In this document: piece after piece, positions 7,893 to 17,779 of the stretch | Layout of the letters: every line of letters begins with the position of its first letter | Numbering within the stretch: position 1 is the stretch's first letter | Assembly (NCBI RefSeq): GCF_029893965.1 | Contig: NZ_JARXXP010000005.1 | Location: 62,001 to 126,000 of the forward strand | Length of the DNA stretch: 64,000 nucleotides | Reading direction: 5' to 3' | Source: Paenibacillus sp. PastM-3 | GTDB taxonomy: Bacteria; Bacillota; Bacilli; Paenibacillales; Paenibacillaceae | Program-made: the position numbers and the translations under genes | Notes under the pieces: model-generated | Told to the model about the DNA's origin: nothing | Databases searched by the model: none | What the model saw: the letters and a program-made list of their open reading frames with translations, nothing else

Positions 7893-8882
7893 TCACTCAA
7901 CATCAGAGGGTAGAAGCCGCTCTGCAGACAAGGTCTCGCTGACGGTTCCGAGCTTTAGCCCTTTTGCCTTAACCGCCCGGATCATCCCTTTAAGCGCCCT
8001 GGATGACGAGGCTGTCGGATGCATTAGCACCAGTGTCCCCGGCTCCGCCTTCGCACTGATTTTGGCTACAACGGCTTCAGGGGCCGGGTTGCGCCAGTCT
8101 ACCGTATCGAGGGTCCAGAGCACCGTCTTCAGGCCGAGCGCTGCAGCGATCTCCACGGTCTCCTGGTCAAAATCCCCCGACGGCGGAGCAAACCACTTAT
8201 TGGTTACGCCCAGGCTCTCTTTTAGCAAAACCTGCGTCTTCTGGATCTCGGCGGTTGCCCTTGCCCTGCTTAAAATGCTCATATTCGGATGGGTATAAGC
8301 ATGATTCTCCATCTCATGCCCGCGCTTCAGCATTTCAGCAGCAAGTTCCTTGTTCTTGCTCAGCCAGGTGCCGTCCAGAAAAAAGGTCACCTTCACCTGT
8401 TCCTCATCCAGAATATCAAGCATCGGCTTGATATACTCATTGCCCCAGGCCACATTGATCATGAAGGCTACCATCGGCTTGGCCGGATTGCCGCGGTAGA
8501 TCGGATGAGCCCCCAGGTCATTTAAAGACACCTTGGGCTGCGTCTGGCGGTAGACCAGCTTCAGTCCTTCTCCCGGCCCCTGCAGCAGGGTATTCCGGTA
8601 AGTCGCCTCCACATCCACCTCAAGGCCGTTATAGCCCGGGATAGCCTTCCAGACACGGTCTACAGTGGCATCCACCGGCGGTGCATTCAGTTCGGCTGCT
8701 TTTTGCTCTACCTGCGCCCGCAGATCTTTACGGTCCTTTTCTCCCGGCAGTACAGCCGTTACCGCAAGAGCATCCTGCGGCTTAAGCTGTGCCAGCATCT
8801 CCTTTACCGGACCGTCGGTACTGCCTATTCCGATTACAACAGCTATACAGGCCAGCACAAGCGCTGCCTTGTCCGTTTTCAT
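7893..8882 (-). CDS. ylxY: YlxY-like polysaccharide deacetylase-family protein, catalytic Asp apparently missing
   Basis: NodB-homology (carbohydrate esterase 4-like) protein of 329 aa. It has an N-terminal signal/anchor segment (residues 5-22), so it probably acts outside the membrane. The zinc histidine pair is kept (NHAYTHPN, H194 and H198), as is a motif-3-like FAPPSGD (231-237) and LMHPT near the end. Where active deacetylases have TFDDG there is MINVAWG (141-147), so the two aspartates are lost; as I recall, B. subtilis YlxY shares this change. GGGAGGA lies 8 nt before the ATG at 8882. Position between pnp and mlpA matches B. subtilis. Confidence 0.87.
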   Translation of the reverse strand: MKTDKAALVLACIAVVIGIGSTDGPVKEMLAQLKPQDALAVTAVLPGEKDRKDLRAQVEQKAAELNAPPVDATVDRVWKAIPGYNGLEVDVEATYRNTLLQGPGEGLKLVYRQTQPKVSLNDLGAHPIYRGNPAKPMVAFMINVAWGNEYIKPMLDILDEEQVKVTFFLDGTWLSKNKELAAEMLKRGHEMENHAYTHPNMSILSRARATAEIQKTQVLLKESLGVTNKWFAPPSGDFDQETVEIAAALGLKTVLWTLDTVDWRNPAPEAVVAKISAKAEPGTLVLMHPTASSSRALKGMIRAVKAKGLKLGTVSETLSAERLLPSDVE

Positions 8883-9028
8883 GTAATTGTCCTCCCCGGC
8901 TAGATACGGTCTACATCGTCCCGCACTGCACGCACAGGACGCTTTGTCCCAGCCTATGAATGACAGAAATGAAATATGACACTTCAACTTTAAAGTAACT
9001 GGATTCAGGATCAAACCTCCAGGAACGT

Positions 9029-9064
9029 TAAAAAAGAGCCAGAATGCATAAGCTTCTGTCTCTT
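9029..9064 (-). terminator. Terminator after pnp
   Basis: Minus-strand arms AAGAG-AC-AGAA and TTCT-GG-CTCTT (9034-9064) form an interrupted stem followed by a T-run and AACG. It lies about 30 nt past the pnp stop and before ylxY. Confidence 0.7.
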
Positions 9065-9095
9065 CTTCATACATATTCCTTATAGACGGGAGGGC

Positions 9096-11198
9096 TTAGG
9101 CCTTCGCACCGCTCTCAGCAGTCAATACCGCCTTGCGTGACAGGTTAACACGGCCCTGCTGGTCGATTTCGGTTACTTTAACGGTGATGGTATCACCGAT
9201 GGCAACAACGTCTTCAACCTTGGCTACGCGCTCTGTGGATAGCTGGGAAATGTGAACCAGGCCGTCTTTGCCGGGAATCAGTTCCACAAACGCACCGAAC
9301 TTCTCAATACGGCGGACTGTACCCACATAGATTTCGCCAACCTGAACTTCCTTCACGATACCTTCGATGATACCGCGGGCTTTCTGAATCATCGCTTCAT
9401 CGGAAGAACCGATAAATACGCGTCCATCCTGCTCAATATCGATCTTCACACCGGTTTCTTCAATGATCTTGTTGATGATCTTGCCGCCGGCACCGATAAC
9501 ATCACGGATCTTGTCCGGATTGATATTGATGATGATGATCTTAGGCGCATATTGGGACAGGTTTGGTCTTGGCTCAGAGATAGCTTCATTCATTTTGTCC
9601 AGGATGAACAGACGTCCTACTCTGGCTTGCTCCAAAGCTTCCTTCAGGATTTTGCGGTCAATACCGGCAATCTTGATATCCATCTGGATTGCAGTTACGC
9701 CTTCAGCAGTACCTGCTACCTTAAAGTCCATATCACCGAGGTGATCTTCCATACCCTGGATGTCAGTCAGAATGGAAACATGCTCTCCGTCTTTGATCAG
9801 ACCCATCGCTACGCCGGCTACAGGAGCCTTGATCGGTACGCCTGCATCCATCATTGCCAGGATACTGGCGCAGATGCTTGCCTGGGAAGTTGAACCGTTG
9901 GATTCAATAGCTTCCGATACCAGACGAATGGTGTACGGGAATTCTGTTTCACTAGGGATAACCTTGGACAGGGCGCGTTCACCCAGTGCTCCGTGACCGA
10001 TCTCGCGGCGGCCCGGTGCTCTTAGCGGACGGGCTTCCCCTACGCTGAACGGCGGGAAATTGTAATGATGCATGAAGCGTTTGGTTTCAGCCGGATCGAT
10101 TCCATCCAGAATCTGCACGTCACCAAGCGCACCAAGTGTACATACGCTGAGGATTTGTGTCTGTCCGCGTGTAAAGAGCCCGGAACCGTGTGTACGCGGC
10201 AGCAATGCCGTATCACATTCGATCGGACGGATCTCATCCAGCTTGCGGCCATCCGGACGCACTTTATCATGTGTAATCAGGCGGCGCACTTCATCCTTAA
10301 CGATATCATGCAGCACTTCCTTGACATCCTTCAGCAGTTCAGGTGTTTCTATGTATTTCTCAACGAAATACTCCACTGTTTCGCTGTTGATCAGATCAAT
10401 TGCATCCTGACGCGCGTGCTTCTCGGCGATTTTTACGGCTTCCACCAAACGGTCTCCGGCATAGGCACGAACCTCAGCATTCACGTCAGCATTTACCGCA
10501 TGCAGCTTCACGGCCATCTTTTCTTTACCGGCAACAGCTACCAGCTCTTCAATAACGGCTACGATCTTGCGGATTTCTTCGTGCCCGAACATGATGGCTT
10601 CCAGCATCACATCCTCCGGCACTTCGTTTGCTTCTGCTTCAACCATCATAATGGCATCTTTTGTTCCGGCAACCACGACATAGATATCGCTGGCTTCCTG
10701 CTGGGCCACGTCAGGATTAATAACGAATTCGCCATTGATCCGGCCTACAGCTACTCCGCCGATCGGACCGTCAAACGGCACATCGGAAATGCTCAGTGCA
10801 GCAGAAGTACCGATCATTGCCGCGATATCCGGCGCACAATCCTGATCCACACTCATTACCATGTTCAATACCTGAACATCGTTACGGAACCCTTCCGGGA
10901 ACAAAGGGCGAATCGGACGGTCAGTCAAACGGCTGGACAGAATCGCTTTTTCGCTTGGTCTGCCTTCGCGCTTGATGAATCCGCCCGGAATTTTACCTAC
11001 TGCGTATAGTCTTTCTTCATAGTTCACTGTAAGCGGGAAAAAATCCAGATCTTTAGGCTCACTGGAGGCAGTAACCGTACACAATACTGCAGTATCTCCG
11101 TAGCGGACCATAACAGCGGCATTTGCCTGTTTGGCAAGTCGCCCAGTTTCCAGCACAAGGCGTCTTCCGCCAAGCTGCATCTCAACACGTTGTTCCAT
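9096..11198 (-). CDS. pnp: Polyribonucleotide nucleotidyltransferase (PNPase)
   Basis: Phosphorolytic 3'-5' exoribonuclease of mRNA decay, trimeric, cytoplasmic. The 700-aa protein has two RNase PH domains (about residues 1-220 and 310-540) joined by an all-alpha linker. These are followed by a KH domain with [13 protein letters not shown] (about 560-590) and an S1 domain starting [17 protein letters not shown] (about 620-690). The active-site region [14 protein letters not shown] is intact. AAGGAGGG precedes the ATG at 11198. It is downstream of rpsO, the usual arrangement; a terminator-like hairpin and a leader stem lie between them. Confidence 0.97.
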   Translation of the reverse strand: MEQRVEMQLGGRRLVLETGRLAKQANAAVMVRYGDTAVLCTVTASSEPKDLDFFPLTVNYEERLYAVGKIPGGFIKREGRPSEKAILSSRLTDRPIRPLFPEGFRNDVQVLNMVMSVDQDCAPDIAAMIGTSAALSISDVPFDGPIGGVAVGRINGEFVINPDVAQQEASDIYVVVAGTKDAIMMVEAEANEVPEDVMLEAIMFGHEEIRKIVAVIEELVAVAGKEKMAVKLHAVNADVNAEVRAYAGDRLVEAVKIAEKHARQDAIDLINSETVEYFVEKYIETPELLKDVKEVLHDIVKDEVRRLITHDKVRPDGRKLDEIRPIECDTALLPRTHGSGLFTRGQTQILSVCTLGALGDVQILDGIDPAETKRFMHHYNFPPFSVGEARPLRAPGRREIGHGALGERALSKVIPSETEFPYTIRLVSEAIESNGSTSQASICASILAMMDAGVPIKAPVAGVAMGLIKDGEHVSILTDIQGMEDHLGDMDFKVAGTAEGVTAIQMDIKIAGIDRKILKEALEQARVGRLFILDKMNEAISEPRPNLSQYAPKIIIININPDKIRDVIGAGGKIINKIIEETGVKIDIEQDGRVFIGSSDEAMIQKARGIIEGIVKEVQVGEIYVGTVRRIEKFGAFVELIPGKDGLVHISQLSTERVAKVEDVVAIGDTITVKVTEIDQQGRVNLSRKAVLTAESGAKA

Positions 11199-11246
11199 AA
11201 AATCCCTCCTTGATTGGTATTTTTCTGCGTTTCATTCTACAAGCAA

Positions 11247-11283
11247 AAACGGCTTGTCCTCCATAAAGGTAAAATAGCCGTTT
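11247..11283 (-). other. Hairpin in the pnp leader
   Basis: Eight-base arms AAACGGCT and AGCCGTTT (11276-11283 and 11247-11254) enclose a 21-nt loop about 50 nt upstream of the pnp ATG; the minus strand continues with TTG. It could be a processing or attenuation structure for pnp. No regulator is visible. Confidence 0.45.
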
Positions 11284-11330
11284 CTGCGAATCATATCCTT
11301 TTGAAAACTGGAAAAATCTCCGTAAATTTT

Positions 11331-11398
11331 CAAAAAGCAACCCGGCTGTCCCGTTGTCGCTCGTAAGAAGGACATACGGTATACAACCAGGCTGCTTT
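11331..11398 (-). terminator. Terminator after rpsO
   Basis: Twelve-base arms AAAGCAGCCTGG and CCGGGTTGCTTT (11387-11398 and 11334-11345, two G-U pairs) close a roughly 41-nt loop, followed by TTG on the minus strand. It lies about 20 nt after rpsO and may reduce readthrough into pnp. The loop is unusually large. Confidence 0.6.
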
Positions 11399-11417
11399 AA
11401 GGTTACTCTTATGGAAA

Positions 11418-11687
11418 TTAGCGACGCAATCCCAGTTTTTCGATCAGGGCGCTGTAACGTCGGATATCCTTATTTTTCAAATAAGCCAACAGTTTACGAC
11501 GTTGTCCAACCATCTTCAGCAGTCCGCGGCGGGAATGGTGATCCTTCTTGTGCGTACGCAAGTGGTCAGTCAAATTAACGATATTCTCCGTAAGGATAGC
11601 AACTTGCACCTCAGGGGATCCTGTATCGGATTCGTGAGTTTTGTGCTCGTCGATCAATTGGTGTTTACGTTCTTGAGTCAATGCCAT
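11418..11687 (-). CDS. rpsO: 30S ribosomal protein S15
   Basis: Binds 16S rRNA at the central-domain three-way junction early in 30S assembly. The 89-aa sequence beginning [16 protein letters not shown] and containing [16 protein letters not shown] is typical and full length. The ATG at 11687 follows AAGGAGG by 8 nt; an in-frame ATG at 11705 lies upstream of this site and is rejected. It has its own promoter and a leader of about 95 nt in the intergenic space after ribF. Confidence 0.98.
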   Translation of the reverse strand: MALTQERKHQLIDEHKTHESDTGSPEVQVAILTENIVNLTDHLRTHKKDHHSRRGLLKMVGQRRKLLAYLKNKDIRRYSALIEKLGLRR

Positions 11688-11790
11688 CCTGTTCACCTCC
11701 TTCATTATAATCGCCAGTAGCCTCGTCGCCGTCGGTGAGAACGTGCAACCAAGCTAAGGTTATGATGCTGTCATTCCAGCAACGTTAATC

Positions 11791-11819
11791 AGTATAGCAT
11801 CTTCGGAGACAAAAGTAAA
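11791..11819 (-). promoter_or_regulatory. Sigma-A promoter of rpsO
   Basis: The minus strand reads -35 TTTACT (11814-11819), 17 nt, then -10 TATACT (11791-11796) preceded by TGC, an extended -10. The resulting leader (about 11688-11784) is long enough for an S15-binding autoregulatory fold, as known in other bacilli; I did not resolve such a fold. Confidence 0.75.
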
Positions 11820-11836
11820 CGCATGTCCGCAGAAGA

Positions 11837-12784
11837 TTATGAAGAATAACCCAGCAGCTCTTTTGCCGTGTCGGCATCCTGTGAAATTTGCGAGATCAGC
11901 GCATCAATCGACTCGAACTTCCGTTCAGGCCGGATGAACGCCTGAAGCTCAACCTTAAGCTCCTGTCCGTAAATATCAGCAGCAAAATCGAACAGATGCA
12001 CTTCAAAGCTCGGCGCCGCCATTCCGTCATGGAAGGTAGGCTTGACACCGACATTCATGACACCATACAGGATTTCATTCTTATAGAAAACCTTAACGGC
12101 ATAAACGCCTTTGGCCGGAATGACATAACGGTCTTCAAGCTGAAGGTTCGCTGTCGGAAAACCGATCGTACGCCCCCGCTTCTCACCATGTCCAACCGTT
12201 CCGCGCAGATGATAGCAGCGGCCGAACCAGCTGTTCGCCAGGGCCAGATCACCGCTGTGCAGGCTTCTCCGGATTCCCGAGCTGCTCACCTTCTCCCCTT
12301 CAAGCAAGAACGGCGGAACCGTCTGGACACCCATTGCTCCCTGCCCCAGTTCACGAAGCATATCCGCATCCCCTTCGCCCAGATAACCGAAGCGGAAATC
12401 AAATCCGACCACGGCGGTTACAATCTGCAGCGGCAGCAGCATTACAGATACAAAATCCTGAGGGCTGACCCGGGAAAGCTGCTCATTAAATTCTATTATA
12501 TACAAAATATCGACGCCCATACCGGCCAGGATTTCCTGCTTGTCCTTTGGCGGGGTCAAATATCCATCATAATCGCCTTTGCCCATAACATCCTTGGGAT
12601 GGGGATGAAAGGTCATCACTGCAGCCGGAACGCCTTGCCTGCGGGCCAGGGCAACAGCGGATGTAATGACGCTGGCATGTCCGCGGTGCAGCCCGTCGAA
12701 CTGCCCCAGGGCAGCCACTTGCGGCTGAGCCCATGAAGCTGCGGTCTCCGGCGGTATTGGAAAGCTTAAGGTTACGGTTCTCAC
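11837..12784 (-). CDS. ribF: Bifunctional riboflavin kinase / FMN adenylyltransferase
   Basis: Makes FMN from riboflavin and then FAD. The N-terminal nucleotidyltransferase domain has GQFDGLHRGH with the HxGH motif and MTFHPHP. The C-terminal flavokinase domain has GRTIGFPTANL. I take the GTG at 12784 (MRTVTLSFP), with TAGGTGAG 7 nt upstream; another GTG 12 nt earlier overlaps that site. This gives 315 aa, the normal size. It is 37 nt downstream of truB in the usual order truB-ribF-rpsO. Confidence 0.94.
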   Translation of the reverse strand: MRTVTLSFPIPPETAASWAQPQVAALGQFDGLHRGHASVITSAVALARRQGVPAAVMTFHPHPKDVMGKGDYDGYLTPPKDKQEILAGMGVDILYIIEFNEQLSRVSPQDFVSVMLLPLQIVTAVVGFDFRFGYLGEGDADMLRELGQGAMGVQTVPPFLLEGEKVSSSGIRRSLHSGDLALANSWFGRCYHLRGTVGHGEKRGRTIGFPTANLQLEDRYVIPAKGVYAVKVFYKNEILYGVMNVGVKPTFHDGMAAPSFEVHLFDFAADIYGQELKVELQAFIRPERKFESIDALISQISQDADTAKELLGYSS

Positions 12785-12821
12785 GCTGTTTCTCACCTAC
12801 AATTCACAAATAAATTAATAA

Positions 12822-13736
12822 TTAGCGCTGTGCGAATACCTTGACCGGAGCAATGGCTCCCGCCTCGTCGAGCTTGTATATGCCGAGGAACTCGCCTGCA
12901 CCGTCATACAGCCGGAAATCGCCGTTGTCCTTCACCTCAGGCGCTACATAACGGATGGATAGACGCTGTCCCTGCAGGGCGGCCATTTTCTTCTCATCAG
13001 TCACTGTATGCCGGGACAAATGGGAGATGGCTTCATCAGCTGCAATCAGATGCTGCTGCAGCGTACCTGCTTCCTTATATTCCGCAATCTGTTCCAGCGT
13101 CAGGCAGTGGCTGGCAGAGATTCCGGCAGACATCGTACGTGTAAGCTGCGCCATGACACCGGGTATTCCCAGCGCACGGCCGATATCCACACAAAGCGTA
13201 CGGATATAGGTACCCTTCGAGCAAAGCACGCGGAAGGTAATATCAGGATATATGCCGTTCCAGACCATATCCGTCATTTCTATCTCATAGATTTCCACTT
13301 CACGGCTCTTGCGCTCCACGGTCTTGCCTTCCCGGGCAAGCTCATAAAGCCGTTTGCCGTCAACCTTGACCGCCGAGTACATAGGCGGCACCTGTGAAAT
13401 AACTCCTCTGAACGATTCCAGTACAGCCAGCACTTCAGCCTCGGTCACCCGGACCTCATCCACCGATTCCGTAATCGTTCCCGTCATATCCTCCGTATCA
13501 CTCGACAGGCCCAGCCGCAGCGTGGCTACATATTCCTTGGGAAGCTCCTGTATGTACTCCACTACCCGGGTAGCCTGTCCAAGACACAGCGGGAGCACCC
13601 CGGTCACTTGAGGATCAAGTGTCCCGGTGTGGCCGATCCGCTTCATGCCAAGAATACGCCGGGCTTTGGCGACCACATCATGTGAGGTAAAACCTGCAGG
13701 CTTAAAAACTGCCAGTACACCTGTAAGCTCACTCAT
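12822..13736 (-). CDS. truB: tRNA pseudouridine(55) synthase
   Basis: Converts U55 of the T-loop in tRNAs to pseudouridine. The protein is 304 aa. The catalytic aspartate is D41 in GHTGTLDPQVTGVLP, and the KxxGxTSHD N-terminal motif reads KPAGFTSHD. Family motif YSAVKVDGKRLYELAR and a C-terminal PUA-like segment are present. Its ATG overlaps the nrnA stop as ATGA (13733-13736), so translation is coupled. Confidence 0.96.
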   Translation of the reverse strand: MSELTGVLAVFKPAGFTSHDVVAKARRILGMKRIGHTGTLDPQVTGVLPLCLGQATRVVEYIQELPKEYVATLRLGLSSDTEDMTGTITESVDEVRVTEAEVLAVLESFRGVISQVPPMYSAVKVDGKRLYELAREGKTVERKSREVEIYEIEMTDMVWNGIYPDITFRVLCSKGTYIRTLCVDIGRALGIPGVMAQLTRTMSAGISASHCLTLEQIAEYKEAGTLQQHLIAADEAISHLSRHTVTDEKKMAALQGQRLSIRYVAPEVKDNGDFRLYDGAGEFLGIYKLDEAGAIAPVKVFAQR

Positions 13737-14710
13737 AGATGGCGTCTGACCTCCTGAAGCACCAGCGCAACCGCTTCGTCCAGTGTTCCGTCGATACGCG
13801 CTCCTGCCGCCCGGGTATGTCCGCCTCCGCCGAATACCTGAGCCAGTGCAGCAACGTCCACCTTGCCGGCTGAACGCAGGCTTGCTTTGACCGCATGCTC
13901 ATTAATCACCTTGAACAGGATGCCAACCTCTACCCCGCGGATGTTACGCGGATAATTTACAATACCTTCCAGATCTTCATTAGCTGCACCGCAATCAATC
14001 ATGTCCTGCGGGGTAACATACAGCCAGGCAATATCCCCTTCCGGCGACAGCTGCAGGGTATTAAGCGCCCGGTTCAGCACCTTTACCTGTGCCAGCGTCA
14101 TTTCCTCCAGCAGGTTCTCCGCCAGCTCAGGGCCATTCACACCCAATGCCAGCAGCTCCGAAACGGCCGCCATAACCTTTGGTGAAGTATTCGTGTAACG
14201 GAAGCCGCCGGTATCTGTCAGCAGTCCGGTATAAATGGCTGTAGCAATATCAAGGTCCCATTCCACCTGAAACGTCTTCAGCAGATCGAACAAAATTTCT
14301 GCAGTCGCAGCAGCATCCGGCTTAATCAGCGTAACGAGGCCGTAACCGTTATTGGTTGGATGATGATCAATATTCACGATGCGCGCATCGCTGGCGAAAT
14401 AACGCTGGGTCAGGCCCACACGCTGAAAATCTGCACAATCGACGCAAATGATATTGCTATATTGGCGGGGCAGCTCACCGTCCGCCAGATTCACGATTTC
14501 ACCGGCATGCCATAAATATTCCATCCGCTTAGGAATCGGACCTTCATTCAGCATAGTGTATTTTTTGCCCAGACATGAGAGAAGCCAGCCCACCGCAAGG
14601 GTGGAGCTGACTGCATCTCCGTCCGGCTGAACATGCGACACTACAAGATAATCGTCGTGTTCCAGCAGAAACTCACGGGTCTGCTGGAGACTTTGTTCAT
14701 AGCTCTGCAT
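13733..14710 (-). CDS. nrnA: DHH-family oligoribonuclease / pAp phosphatase (NrnA-like)
   Basis: Degrades short oligoribonucleotides and dephosphorylates 3'-phosphoadenosine 5'-phosphate in characterised relatives. Its 325 aa contain the DHH-domain signatures SHVQPDGDAVSS (25-36), an ICVDCAD segment and the name-giving NIDHHPTN. The DHHA1 domain ends with the GGGGHTRAAGA motif. AAAGGAG precedes the ATG. It sits between rbfA and truB, an arrangement seen in several Firmicutes; in B. subtilis nrnA is elsewhere. The NrnA assignment, against other DHH subfamilies, is from overall motif layout. Confidence 0.87.
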   Translation of the reverse strand: MQSYEQSLQQTREFLLEHDDYLVVSHVQPDGDAVSSTLAVGWLLSCLGKKYTMLNEGPIPKRMEYLWHAGEIVNLADGELPRQYSNIICVDCADFQRVGLTQRYFASDARIVNIDHHPTNNGYGLVTLIKPDAAATAEILFDLLKTFQVEWDLDIATAIYTGLLTDTGGFRYTNTSPKVMAAVSELLALGVNGPELAENLLEEMTLAQVKVLNRALNTLQLSPEGDIAWLYVTPQDMIDCGAANEDLEGIVNYPRNIRGVEVGILFKVINEHAVKASLRSAGKVDVAALAQVFGGGGHTRAAGARIDGTLDEAVALVLQEVRRHL

Positions 14711-14731
14711 TCGCCGTCTCCTTTATGTTTC

Positions 14732-15082
14732 CTAGCTTTCTTCGTGCTTGATCTCGCCGAGCAGCTTCTCGATATGACTTCCGTAAGCAACGGATTCGTC
14801 AATCTTGAAGATCAGCTCCGGAGTGTGGCGCAGGCGGATCGCCTTGCCAAGCTCAGAGCGGAGAAAGCCATTGGCTTTCTCAATCGCTTTGAGCGAAGCA
14901 TTCTGCTGCTCCGCATCGCCGAATACGCTCAGATATACTTTGGCCTGCGACAGATCGTTCGTCACGTCTACGCCGGTTACGGTAACAAAGCCTACCCGCG
15001 GATCTTTCAATCCGCTCTGGATGAGCTGGCTCAGCTCTTTCTTGATCTGCTCGCCAACCCGTCCTGCTCTGATTTTAGACAT
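14732..15082 (-). CDS. rbfA: 30S ribosome-binding factor A
   Basis: Single KH-type domain protein needed for late 16S maturation and cold adaptation. The 116-aa sequence starts MSKIRAGRVGEQIKKELSQLI and has GFVTVTGVDVTNDLSQAKVY and the RHTPELIFKIDES segment of the family. The ATG at 15082 follows AAGAGGTG, 18 nt after the infB stop. The small gene ylxP, which separates infB and rbfA in B. subtilis, is absent. Confidence 0.96.
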   Translation of the reverse strand: MSKIRAGRVGEQIKKELSQLIQSGLKDPRVGFVTVTGVDVTNDLSQAKVYLSVFGDAEQQNASLKAIEKANGFLRSELGKAIRLRHTPELIFKIDESVAYGSHIEKLLGEIKHEES

Positions 15083-15100
15083 CTGTATTCACCTCTTCGC

Positions 15101-17779
15101 TTAGCGCTCTACCTTTTCCATGATGAACGCTTCGATAATGTCCCCCTCTTGGAGGTCATTATAGCGTTCCAAAGTTATGCCGCATTCATAACCCTGCGCC
15201 ACTTCTTTTGCATCATCCTTGAAGCGCTTCAAGGTATCGATCTTGCCTTCGAAGACAACAATTCCGCCGCGGATCAGGCGCATTTCGGCATTACGGGTAA
15301 TTTTGCCGTCTGTAACCATACAGCCTGCAACACTGCCCACTTTGCTGATTTTGAAGACGTTGCGCACTTCGGCATGACCGATAATATTTTCTTTGAAGAC
15401 CGGATCGAGCATGCCCTTCATGGCACTTTCGATTTCTTCAATTACGTTGTAAATGATGTTATGCAGGCGTACATCAACCTTCTCCTGCTCTGCAGCAGCT
15501 TTGGTCTGTGCGTCCGGACGGACGTTAAAGCCGATTACAATGGCATTGGATGCTGCCGCCAGTGTAATGTCGGATTCTGTAATGGCGCCGGCACCGCTGT
15601 GAATAATCTTCACGCGTACGCCTTCAACCTCGATCTTCGCCAGGGAGCTCTTGAGCGCCTCAACCGAACCCTGTACGTCACCCTTGATGATTACGTTAAG
15701 GTCTTTGATCTCGCCATCCTTGATGTGCTTGAACAGGTCATCCAGTGTAACACGGGTATTTGTGTTCAGCTCGGACTGGCGCTGGGTTGTGGAACGTCTG
15801 TCGGCAATTGCACGGGCTTTGCGCTCGTCTTCAAAGGCCATGAACGGATCGCCCGCCTGCGGCACTTCAGTCAGACCGGTAATCTCCACCGGTGTGGAAG
15901 GTCCTGCTTCCTTGATTTTGCGTCCCTTGTCATTCACCATGGCACGGACACGGCCGAAGCAGTTACCTGCTACAAAAGCGTCTCCGACCTTCAGTGTACC
16001 GTTCTGCACGAGAATACGGGCAACCGGTCCGCGGTTCTTGTCAAGCTCGGCTTCTATTACTGTACCGCGTGCCCGTTTGTCCGGGTTCGCTTTGTACTCG
16101 TTAACTTCGGCAACGAGCAGGATCATTTCCAGCAGCTCTTCCAGGTTAATGCGCTGTTTGGCGGACAGGTTGACGAAGATGGTATCTCCGCCCCACTCTT
16201 CCGGTACCAGCTCATAATTGGTAAGCTCCTGCTTCACGCGGTCTGGATCTGCACCCGGCTTATCAATCTTGTTAACAGCAACAATGATCGGCAGACCGGC
16301 AGCCTTGGCGTGGTTAATCGCTTCTACCGTCTGCGGCATAACGCCGTCATCGGCAGCTACAACGATAATCGTCATATCAGTGACCTGTGCACCGCGGGCA
16401 CGCATGGCGGTAAACGCTTCGTGACCAGGTGTATCCAGGAACGTAATTTTCTTGTGGTTGATTTCCACCTGGTACGCACCGATGTGCTGGGTAATACCGC
16501 CGGCTTCGCCGCCGGTTACGTTCGTTGAACGGATCGCATCCAGCAATGTTGTTTTACCATGGTCAACGTGACCCATGATCGTAACAACCGGCGGACGGGT
16601 CTGCAGCTCCTCTTCGGAATCGTTCTCCTCCACGGTTTCGAAGCTGTCTTCGTCCACAGGGATCTTCACTTCTACTTCTACGCCGAATTCACCCGACAGG
16701 AGCAGAATGGTGTCGATATCAAGCTCCTGGTTGATGGTCGCCATAACGCCCATCAGAATCAGCTTCTTGATGACCTCGGAAGCATCCTTATGCAGCAGTT
16801 TGGCTGTTTCGCCAACTGTCATGCTGCCGCGGACAATAATCTTCTTCGGTGTGTTATCAATCTTTTCACGGTGCACGACCGGCTGGTTTCTGCCGCCGCG
16901 ACCATTCTTGCCGCCGCGGTTGTTGCGGAAATTGCCGCCGCCTTTTCCGTCTTCAAAGCGCTTCTGGCCGCCGTTGTTGTTCGGTCTTCCGCCGGAAGTA
17001 TTCTTCTTCGCTCCTCTGTCTCCGCCGCGGGAGAAATCACCGCCGCCGCCTTGTCCTTGCGGACGGCTGTCTGTGCGCGGAGCGCTGCTCTGCGGACGGT
17101 CGCCGGTACGCGGAGCACCGCCGCCTTGTCCTTGCGTACGGCTGCCTGTGCTGCTGCCCTGCGGACGGTTGCCGCCAGTCGAGCTGCCCTGCGGACGGTT
17201 GCCGCCAGTGGAGCTACCTTGCGGACGGTTGCCGCCGGTCGAGCTGCCTTGCGGACGGTTGCCGCCGGTCGAGCTGCCTTGCGGGCGATTGCCGCCGGTC
17301 GAGCTGCCTTGCGGGCGGTTGCCGCCAGTGGAGCTGCCTTGCGGGCGGTTGCCGCCGGTCGAGCTGCCTTGCGGGCGGGAATTCTGGGTGGAGCCTGAGT
17401 TGGTTCTGCGGGAATCTTGTCCGCTTTGGGGCCTAGGTGACGTTGTCGATTGGTTGTTGTTTTGGTTACTGTTCATACCTACCTGCTTTTCCGGTTGATT
17501 TTTGTTGGCATTCTGAGCACTCTGGGGTTCGGCGGTTACCGTACCGGTTGATACCGGACGGCTGCTGGTGCCGGTGTCCCGCTTGGCTGCAGCGTTTGAC
17601 TTGATATCCTTAAAGAACTGCTCCACTTTGTTTACGGAGCCGTCCTCCATCACACTCATATGATTATTCACAGGAACATTCAAACGCTTCAGAATTGTAA
17701 TAATTTCTTTACTGCTCATATTCAGAGATTTCGCGTACTCATACACGCGCAGTTTATCCTTATTCTCTTCTTTAGTCAA
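15101..17779 (-). CDS. infB: Translation initiation factor IF-2 with repetitive N-terminal linker
   Basis: GTPase that places initiator tRNA on the 30S subunit and promotes subunit joining. The N-terminal IF2_N domain ([18 protein letters not shown]) is followed by a very low-complexity linker. That linker includes a ten-residue repeat [10 protein letters not shown] (about residues 137-207) and G/R/N-rich runs. The GTPase core begins near residue 400 with [18 protein letters not shown] and NLSAK. The C-terminal domains are complete. The TTG start at 17779 has GGAGGT 7 nt upstream and gives 892 aa, longer than the 716-aa B. subtilis protein because of the linker. It overlaps rplGA by 8 nt. Confidence 0.96.
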   Translation of the reverse strand: MTKEENKDKLRVYEYAKSLNMSSKEIITILKRLNVPVNNHMSVMEDGSVNKVEQFFKDIKSNAAAKRDTGTSSRPVSTGTVTAEPQSAQNANKNQPEKQVGMNSNQNNNQSTTSPRPQSGQDSRRTNSGSTQNSRPQGSSTGGNRPQGSSTGGNRPQGSSTGGNRPQGSSTGGNRPQGSSTGGNRPQGSSTGGNRPQGSSTGGNRPQGSSTGSRTQGQGGGAPRTGDRPQSSAPRTDSRPQGQGGGGDFSRGGDRGAKKNTSGGRPNNNGGQKRFEDGKGGGNFRNNRGGKNGRGGRNQPVVHREKIDNTPKKIIVRGSMTVGETAKLLHKDASEVIKKLILMGVMATINQELDIDTILLLSGEFGVEVEVKIPVDEDSFETVEENDSEEELQTRPPVVTIMGHVDHGKTTLLDAIRSTNVTGGEAGGITQHIGAYQVEINHKKITFLDTPGHEAFTAMRARGAQVTDMTIIVVAADDGVMPQTVEAINHAKAAGLPIIVAVNKIDKPGADPDRVKQELTNYELVPEEWGGDTIFVNLSAKQRINLEELLEMILLVAEVNEYKANPDKRARGTVIEAELDKNRGPVARILVQNGTLKVGDAFVAGNCFGRVRAMVNDKGRKIKEAGPSTPVEITGLTEVPQAGDPFMAFEDERKARAIADRRSTTQRQSELNTNTRVTLDDLFKHIKDGEIKDLNVIIKGDVQGSVEALKSSLAKIEVEGVRVKIIHSGAGAITESDITLAAASNAIVIGFNVRPDAQTKAAAEQEKVDVRLHNIIYNVIEEIESAMKGMLDPVFKENIIGHAEVRNVFKISKVGSVAGCMVTDGKITRNAEMRLIRGGIVVFEGKIDTLKRFKDDAKEVAQGYECGITLERYNDLQEGDIIEAFIMEKVER
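17153..17378 (-). repeat. 30-bp tandem repeat inside infB
   Basis: Seven full 30-bp units (17161-17370) plus partial copies on both sides encode the decapeptide [10 protein letters not shown]. Units differ only by a few, mostly silent, substitutions, which implies recent expansion or homogenisation. The array stays in frame. Confidence 0.95.

Noticed and set aside
8930..9010. AC-N16-CATA pattern upstream of ylxY resembling a sigma-K promoter
   Set aside because: The -10 element departs from consensus at its 3' part and the motif is short; expected by chance in AT-rich spacers.
14633..16528. 631-codon plus-strand frame opposite rbfA and infB
   Set aside because: It is fully antisense to two well-supported genes, has no ribosome site and no recognisable domains.
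16559..17498. Long plus-strand and minus-strand frames rich in Ala/Arg/Pro across the infB linker
   Set aside because: They are antisense or shifted translations of the 30-bp repeat and of G/C-rich infB codons; open frames across such repeats are expected.
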